From Pseudomonadota bacterium (GTDB lineage: Bacteria > Pseudomonadota > Alphaproteobacteria > Rhizobiales > Methylopilaceae): DNA of 10,349 bases. The stretch lies in contig JAEWEX010000514.1 in assembly GCA_023389135.1 (NCBI GenBank), positions 1-10,349 of the forward strand, written 5' to 3'. The position numbers and the translations under genes are program-made. Below are positions 7,682-10,349 of this stretch, one piece after another. Under the pieces are notes generated by a model. The model saw only the letters and a list, made by a program, of their open reading frames with translations. It searched no databases and was not told where the DNA came from. The number at the start of each line of letters is the position of its first letter. Within the stretch, counting starts at the first letter, position 1.

Positions 7682-7711
7682 TAGGGGCCGGCCGCGAGCG
7701 GCCCGCCCCTA
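7682..7711 (-). terminator. Strong stem-loop between dctP and dctQ
   Basis: Two arms, TAGGGGCCGGCCGC (7682-7695) and GCGGCCCGCCCCTA (7698-7711), pair over 14 positions with a single C-C mismatch and a tiny loop; in practice the inner pairs would open to form a larger loop. No T-run follows on the minus strand. Lying 11 bases after the dctP stop and just before the dctQ ribosome binding site, it is well placed to stabilise dctP mRNA or cause partial termination, so that binding protein exceeds permease. Intergenic stem-loops in this position are known from other dctPQM operons. Effect here is inferred. Confidence 0.6.
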
Positions 7712-7722
7712 CGCTGTGGCCG

Positions 7723-8712
7723 TCACTGGCCGGCGGACTGGAACTTGGTGATCCACTCCTGGAAGTCGGCGGGGAAGTCGGCCTTCATGGGCTCGAGCTT
7801 CTTCTGGAACGCGGCCACGTCGGGCTCGACGATGGTGGCGCCGGCCTCGGTGAGCTGCTTGCGGAAGCCGTCGATCATGCCGACCACCTGCTCGCTGCCC
7901 CACTGCATCGCCTTCTCGCCCTCCTCCTGGAGCACGGTCTGCACCTCGGCGTCGAGCGAGGCGAAGTGGTCCTTGTCGAAGATGAAGGTGTAGTAGGCGT
8001 TGACGTGGCCGGTCATGATCACGAACGGCACCGCCTCGGCGTATTTGGAGCGGACATGCGCCTCCAGCGGGTTCTCGGCGGCGTCGATGATGCCCTGCTG
8101 CAGGCCGGTATAAACCTCCAGGCTCGGCATCGGCACCGGGCTCGCGCCCAGCGTCTCCCAGGTCTTGCGGAACATCTGCTGGTTCGGCACGCGCATCTTC
8201 AGGCCGGCGAGGTCGTCGGGGGTCTTCACCTCGCGGCGCGACGCCATCTCGCGCGGACCGCGGAAGCCGGCGCCGATCAGCTTGAAGCCGGTGCGCTTCT
8301 CGATCTCGTCATGGAAGCTGCGGCCGACGTCGGAGTTCTGCATGACCTCGACGAAATGGTCGTGGTCGCGGATCAGGTAGGGATAGGAGCCGAGCCCCGC
8401 CAGCGGGTCGTAGACGTCCAGATGGCCGACTTCCTGGATGACGATGTTGATGGTGTTGAACTTCAGCGCCTCGATGGTGTCGCCGGCGTCGCCCAGCGCG
8501 CCGGAATAGGACATGTCGATGACGACCTCGCCATTGGTGCGCTCCTTCACCGCCGCGGCGAAGCGGTCGCCGACCTTGGACCAGATGTTGTCGGGCGGGG
8601 TGATGGTGGCCGCCTGGAGGCGGGTCTCGGCGACGGCGGGCGCGGCCAACAGCGCGGCGGCAAGCGCGCCGGCAATGGCGGCGCGCGATGCGGAAATGGC
8701 CATGGGGGTCAT
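7723..8712 (-). CDS. dctP: TRAP transporter periplasmic substrate-binding protein DctP
   Basis: DctP captures the substrate in the periplasm and delivers it to DctQM. From the start at 8712 the product is 329 residues, a normal length. It begins with a clear Sec-type signal peptide: a short basic start, a hydrophobic Ala/Leu core (about residues 11-24) and an AVA cleavage site after residue 28. The family motif LKMRVPN is at 171-177; R174 is the arginine that in characterised DctP proteins makes a salt bridge with the substrate carboxylate. The ENP motif (213-215) also fits. An AGGGAGA ribosome binding site six bases upstream fixes this start; a longer in-frame start at 8754 would lack one and would spoil the signal peptide. 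First gene of the operon, preceded by an operator-like palindrome. The retained arginine implies an organic-acid ligand. Confidence 0.95.
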   Translation of the reverse strand: MTPMAISASRAAIAGALAAALLAAPAVAETRLQAATITPPDNIWSKVGDRFAAAVKERTNGEVVIDMSYSGALGDAGDTIEALKFNTINIVIQEVGHLDVYDPLAGLGSYPYLIRDHDHFVEVMQNSDVGRSFHDEIEKRTGFKLIGAGFRGPREMASRREVKTPDDLAGLKMRVPNQQMFRKTWETLGASPVPMPSLEVYTGLQQGIIDAAENPLEAHVRSKYAEAVPFVIMTGHVNAYYTFIFDKDHFASLDAEVQTVLQEEGEKAMQWGSEQVVGMIDGFRKQLTEAGATIVEPDVAAFQKKLEPMKADFPADFQEWITKFQSAGQ

Positions 8713-8718
8713 GAAGCG

Positions 8719-8725
8719 TCTCCCT
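8719..8725 (-). promoter_or_regulatory. Ribosome binding site deciding the dctP start
   Basis: AGGGAGA on the minus strand lies six bases before the ATG at 8712. It selects this start over an in-frame ATG further upstream at 8754, which sits next to the palindrome and is followed by a basic, non-signal-like stretch. Confidence 0.75.
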
Positions 8726-8755
8726 GAGGTTCTGGGCTTTGCGGGTTTTGACACA

Positions 8756-8777
8756 CGCTAACATATCGATGTTAGCG
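8756..8777. promoter_or_regulatory. Perfect 22-bp inverted repeat upstream of dctP (probable operator)
   Basis: CGCTAACAT (8756-8764) and ATGTTAGCG (8769-8777) are perfect inverse complements around the 4-bp spacer ATCG. The element sits 44 bp upstream of the dctP start in a 99-bp gap, the usual place for a repressor or activator site. In the minus-strand transcript the same sequence would make a 9-bp hairpin followed by UGUGUC, too poor in U for a confident terminator. I cannot assign it to a regulator family, and no regulator gene is in the window. Promoter boxes around it could not be assigned convincingly; TATGTT inside the repeat is a possible -10. Confidence 0.7.
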
Positions 8778-8811
8778 CAGATCATGCATCGAGGGAACCC
8801 GGGCGGGCGGC

Positions 8812-9786
8812 TTAATCGCGCCAGTGCGCCATGGGCGCGCCGGTGACCGCGGCGCGGAAGGTCGGCAGGCGGGCGCCGGCCAGGACGCCCAGATAGACCG
8901 TCCGCAGGTCCGGACCGCCGAAGGCGATGCTGGAGACGCTGGCGAGCGTGCGGGCCGGGCAGGCGTTGATGTGGGCCTTGCGCATGGCGCCGGCGCGGTA
9001 GGCGGCCTCGACCTCGGCCACATAGGCGGCGTCGGTCTCCTCCATCACGGTCTCGCGCCGGCCGTCGGGCATGATGCGCAGCACGCGGTTGGCGACCAGG
9101 CAGGTGACCCACACCGCGCCCTCGGCATCGAGCGCCAGCCCGTCAGGGAACTCCCCCTCCCCGAACGCGGTCACGGTCTCGCGCCCCGAAAGCGCGCCGT
9201 CCGCCCCGACCGCGAACCGGGTCAGCCGGCGGGCATAGGTCTCGTTGACGTAGAGATGGCGACCGGCGGCGTCGAGGCGCAGCTCGTTGGTGAAGCCGAT
9301 GCCGTCGGCGACGACGCGCGCGCCGCGCCGGTCCATCAGCACGATGTAGCCGTCCGCCACGTCGGCGCGGAACGCGCTCTCGCGCGGGCGCCGGCGGGTG
9401 GGGACCGTGATCCAGAGCCGGCCGCCGGCGTCGCGCAGCACGAAGTTGACCGCGGTCAGATCGTCGCCGTCGATGCGCTGGAGCACGGGCGCGAGCGCAC
9501 CGGCGCGGGTCAGGCGGAAGACCCCGCCCTCGCTGTCGCCAAGATGGGCGACCAGGAACGAGCCGTCCCGGTCCAGCGCGAAGCCGTTGGGATGGAGCGG
9601 CCCCGACAGGTCCAGCGACGCGCCGGCATAGAGCCGGCGGCCGCCATCGGGGGTGACGTGAGAGATGCCGCCGCGCATGTCGGAGGCGAAGACGTCGCCG
9701 GCGCGGGTCGCCACCACGCATTCCGGCCGTGCGAACCGGTCGCCGAACAGGGCGACGCTGTCGAGGGGAACCTGAGGTTGCGTCAT
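8812..9786 (-). CDS. SMP-30/gluconolactonase-family lactonase
   Basis: SMP-30/gluconolactonase/LRE proteins are six-bladed beta-propellers that hydrolyse aldonolactones using a divalent metal. The product from 9786 is 324 residues, in the family range. Candidate metal ligands are visible in the expected order: E22 (RPECVV), N114 (NFVLRD), N167 (GFTNELRLD) and D215 (FPDGLALDAEGAVWVT). Propeller-blade repeats such as GGRLWITV, GRHLYVNET and EGAVWVTC are evident. There is no signal peptide, so it should be cytoplasmic. The start is chosen because its ATG overlaps the stop of the preceding TRAP permease (ATGA, 9783-9786); a longer open frame upstream lies inside that permease gene. Expected role is to open the lactone formed from or supplied as a sugar acid, feeding the dehydratase. 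Substrate is unknown, and other SMP-30-like hydrolases remain possible. Confidence 0.88.
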   Translation of the reverse strand: MTQPQVPLDSVALFGDRFARPECVVATRAGDVFASDMRGGISHVTPDGGRRLYAGASLDLSGPLHPNGFALDRDGSFLVAHLGDSEGGVFRLTRAGALAPVLQRIDGDDLTAVNFVLRDAGGRLWITVPTRRRPRESAFRADVADGYIVLMDRRGARVVADGIGFTNELRLDAAGRHLYVNETYARRLTRFAVGADGALSGRETVTAFGEGEFPDGLALDAEGAVWVTCLVANRVLRIMPDGRRETVMEETDAAYVAEVEAAYRAGAMRKAHINACPARTLASVSSIAFGGPDLRTVYLGVLAGARLPTFRAAVTGAPMAHWRD

Positions 9787-10349
9787 CGCTCGAACATCAT
9801 CGCGGGCAGCCAGGTCGCCATGCCGGGGAACAGCGTCAGCAGCACGAGGAACGCCAGGCACAGGCCGTAATAGGGCACCACGCCGCGCACGATCTCGCCC
9901 AGCGGCGCGCCGGAGATGCGCTTGATGACGAACAGGTTGATGCCGAAGGGCGGGGTGAGCTGGCCGAGCTCGATCAGCACCACCAGCGCGATGGCGAACC
10001 AGATCGGGTCGATGCCGTAGGCGACCACCGCCGGGAACAGCAGCGGCACTGTGATGACGATCATCGCGATGCTCTCGATCAGGCAGCCGAGCACCACGTA
10101 GAACACCAGCAGCGCCAGCAGGAAGGCGTAGCGCTCCAGTTCCAGCGACAGCAGCCAGGCCGTCAGTTCCGAGCCGAGCCGGGCGTTCTCGAAGGCATAG
10201 GCGAACACCATGGCCGCGACGACGATGAACAGGATCGAGCAGCTCGACCGCAGCGAGGCGAACACCGATTCCACCAGCATGGCGGGCCGCAGCCCGCCCA
10301 CCAGCGCGCCGATGGCGACCGCCATGACGCAGCCCAGCGCCGCCGCCTC
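9783..10349 (-). CDS. Second TRAP transporter large permease subunit (C-terminal part, cut by window edge)
   Basis: The visible 188 residues are the C-terminal half of a DctM-type permease; the frame runs open off the right edge. The visible part opens with EAAALGCV, matching the TEAAA motif in the middle of DctM proteins. It continues through several membrane segments, including LIESIAMIVITVPLLFPAV and the LTPPFGINLFVI motif. It ends LTLFPGMATWLPAMM, like the other permease here (LTLFPQLSLWLPAMM). Between these the two proteins differ clearly, so this is a paralogous system rather than a recent duplicate. Its stop overlaps the lactonase start by 4 bp, tying lactonase expression to this transporter. 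Its binding protein and small subunit are presumably beyond the window. Confidence 0.93.
   Translation of the reverse strand, partial: EAAALGCVMAVAIGALVGGLRPAMLVESVFASLRSSCSILFIVVAAMVFAYAFENARLGSELTAWLLSLELERYAFLLALLVFYVVLGCLIESIAMIVITVPLLFPAVVAYGIDPIWFAIALVVLIELGQLTPPFGINLFVIKRISGAPLGEIVRGVVPYYGLCLAFLVLLTLFPGMATWLPAMMFER

Larger units (their letters stand above)
8713..8811. other. Gap between the lactonase and dctP
   Basis: This 99-bp stretch separates the lactonase stop from the dctP start. It contains the dctP ribosome binding site and the 22-bp inverted repeat, and no reading frame I believe in. I see no T-rich intrinsic terminator after the lactonase, so some read-through from the upstream TRAP/lactonase operon into dctP is possible. 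The palindrome argues for an additional promoter here. Confidence 0.6.

Noticed and set aside
6136..8727. An 863-residue open frame on the plus strand across dctM, dctQ and dctP
   Set aside because: It is very rich in His, Asp, Gly, Glu and Arg, crosses intergenic gaps and regulatory elements, and lies opposite three confident TRAP genes.
8748..8753. Perfect TTGACA on the plus strand next to the palindrome
   Set aside because: No acceptable -10 box lies 15-18 bases downstream, and the only downstream DNA in that direction is antisense to the lactonase.
8713..8754. Longer dctP product starting at 8754
   Set aside because: It would add a basic stretch ahead of a good signal peptide, and a strong ribosome binding site supports 8712 instead.
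1..10349. Search for mobile elements, CRISPR arrays, tRNA or rRNA genes, toxin-antitoxin or defence genes
   Set aside because: No transposase or integrase motif, repeated spacer pattern, tRNA-like fold or defence-associated protein was seen. Nearly every base is accounted for by metabolic and transport genes.

Overview
The window is about 10.3 kb of very GC-rich DNA (roughly 70% by eye). It is packed with catabolic and transport genes and shows no mobile element, RNA gene or CRISPR array. The base composition, the periplasmic-binding-protein TRAP transporters and the family mix (IlvD/Edd dehydratase, Ldh2, RraA-like, SMP-30) suggest an alphaproteobacterium, perhaps of the Hyphomicrobiales/Rhizobiales type. 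That placement is inference, because no taxonomic marker gene is present.

Layout from left to right. (1) 1-477, minus strand: the N-terminal part of an isocitrate/isopropylmalate/tartrate dehydrogenase-family enzyme, cut by the window edge. (2) 478-657: a divergent promoter region. (3) 658-3374, plus strand: a translationally coupled pair made of a 3-hydroxyisobutyrate-dehydrogenase-family enzyme and a full-length IlvD/Edd-type sugar-acid dehydratase. (4) 8712 down to 3380, minus strand: a six-gene operon-like run of dctP, dctQ, dctM (a complete TRAP transporter), an Ldh2-family dehydrogenase, an RraA-like aldolase/decarboxylase and a 2-keto-4-pentenoate-hydratase-like protein. It converges tail to tail with the plus-strand pair at about 3375. 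(5) 8713-8811: a regulatory gap with a perfect 22-bp inverted repeat in front of dctP. (6) 10349 down to 8812, minus strand: the C-terminal half of a second TRAP large permease, overlapping by 4 bp an SMP-30/gluconolactonase-family lactonase.

Taken together, this looks like an uptake and degradation island for a hydroxy acid or sugar acid, or its lactone. TRAP transporters bring the acid in. The lactonase opens a lactone to the aldonate. The IlvD/Edd enzyme dehydrates it to a 2-keto-3-deoxy acid. The RraA-like and hydratase-like proteins could cleave or further convert that product, and three different dehydrogenase families (IPMDH-like, 3-HIBDH-like, Ldh2) handle hydroxy-acid or semialdehyde redox steps. 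Each family call is well supported by motifs. The substrate and the order of steps are inference. No regulator gene lies within the window.

The most notable details are the 22-bp operator-like palindrome before dctP, a strong stem-loop between dctP and dctQ, a perfect 9-bp stem at the convergent gene ends, and a hydratase-family protein whose conserved C-terminal segment appears shortened. I found no evidence of a new type of system such as defence, mobile or RNA-based machinery. The novelty here, if any, is in the metabolic pathway.
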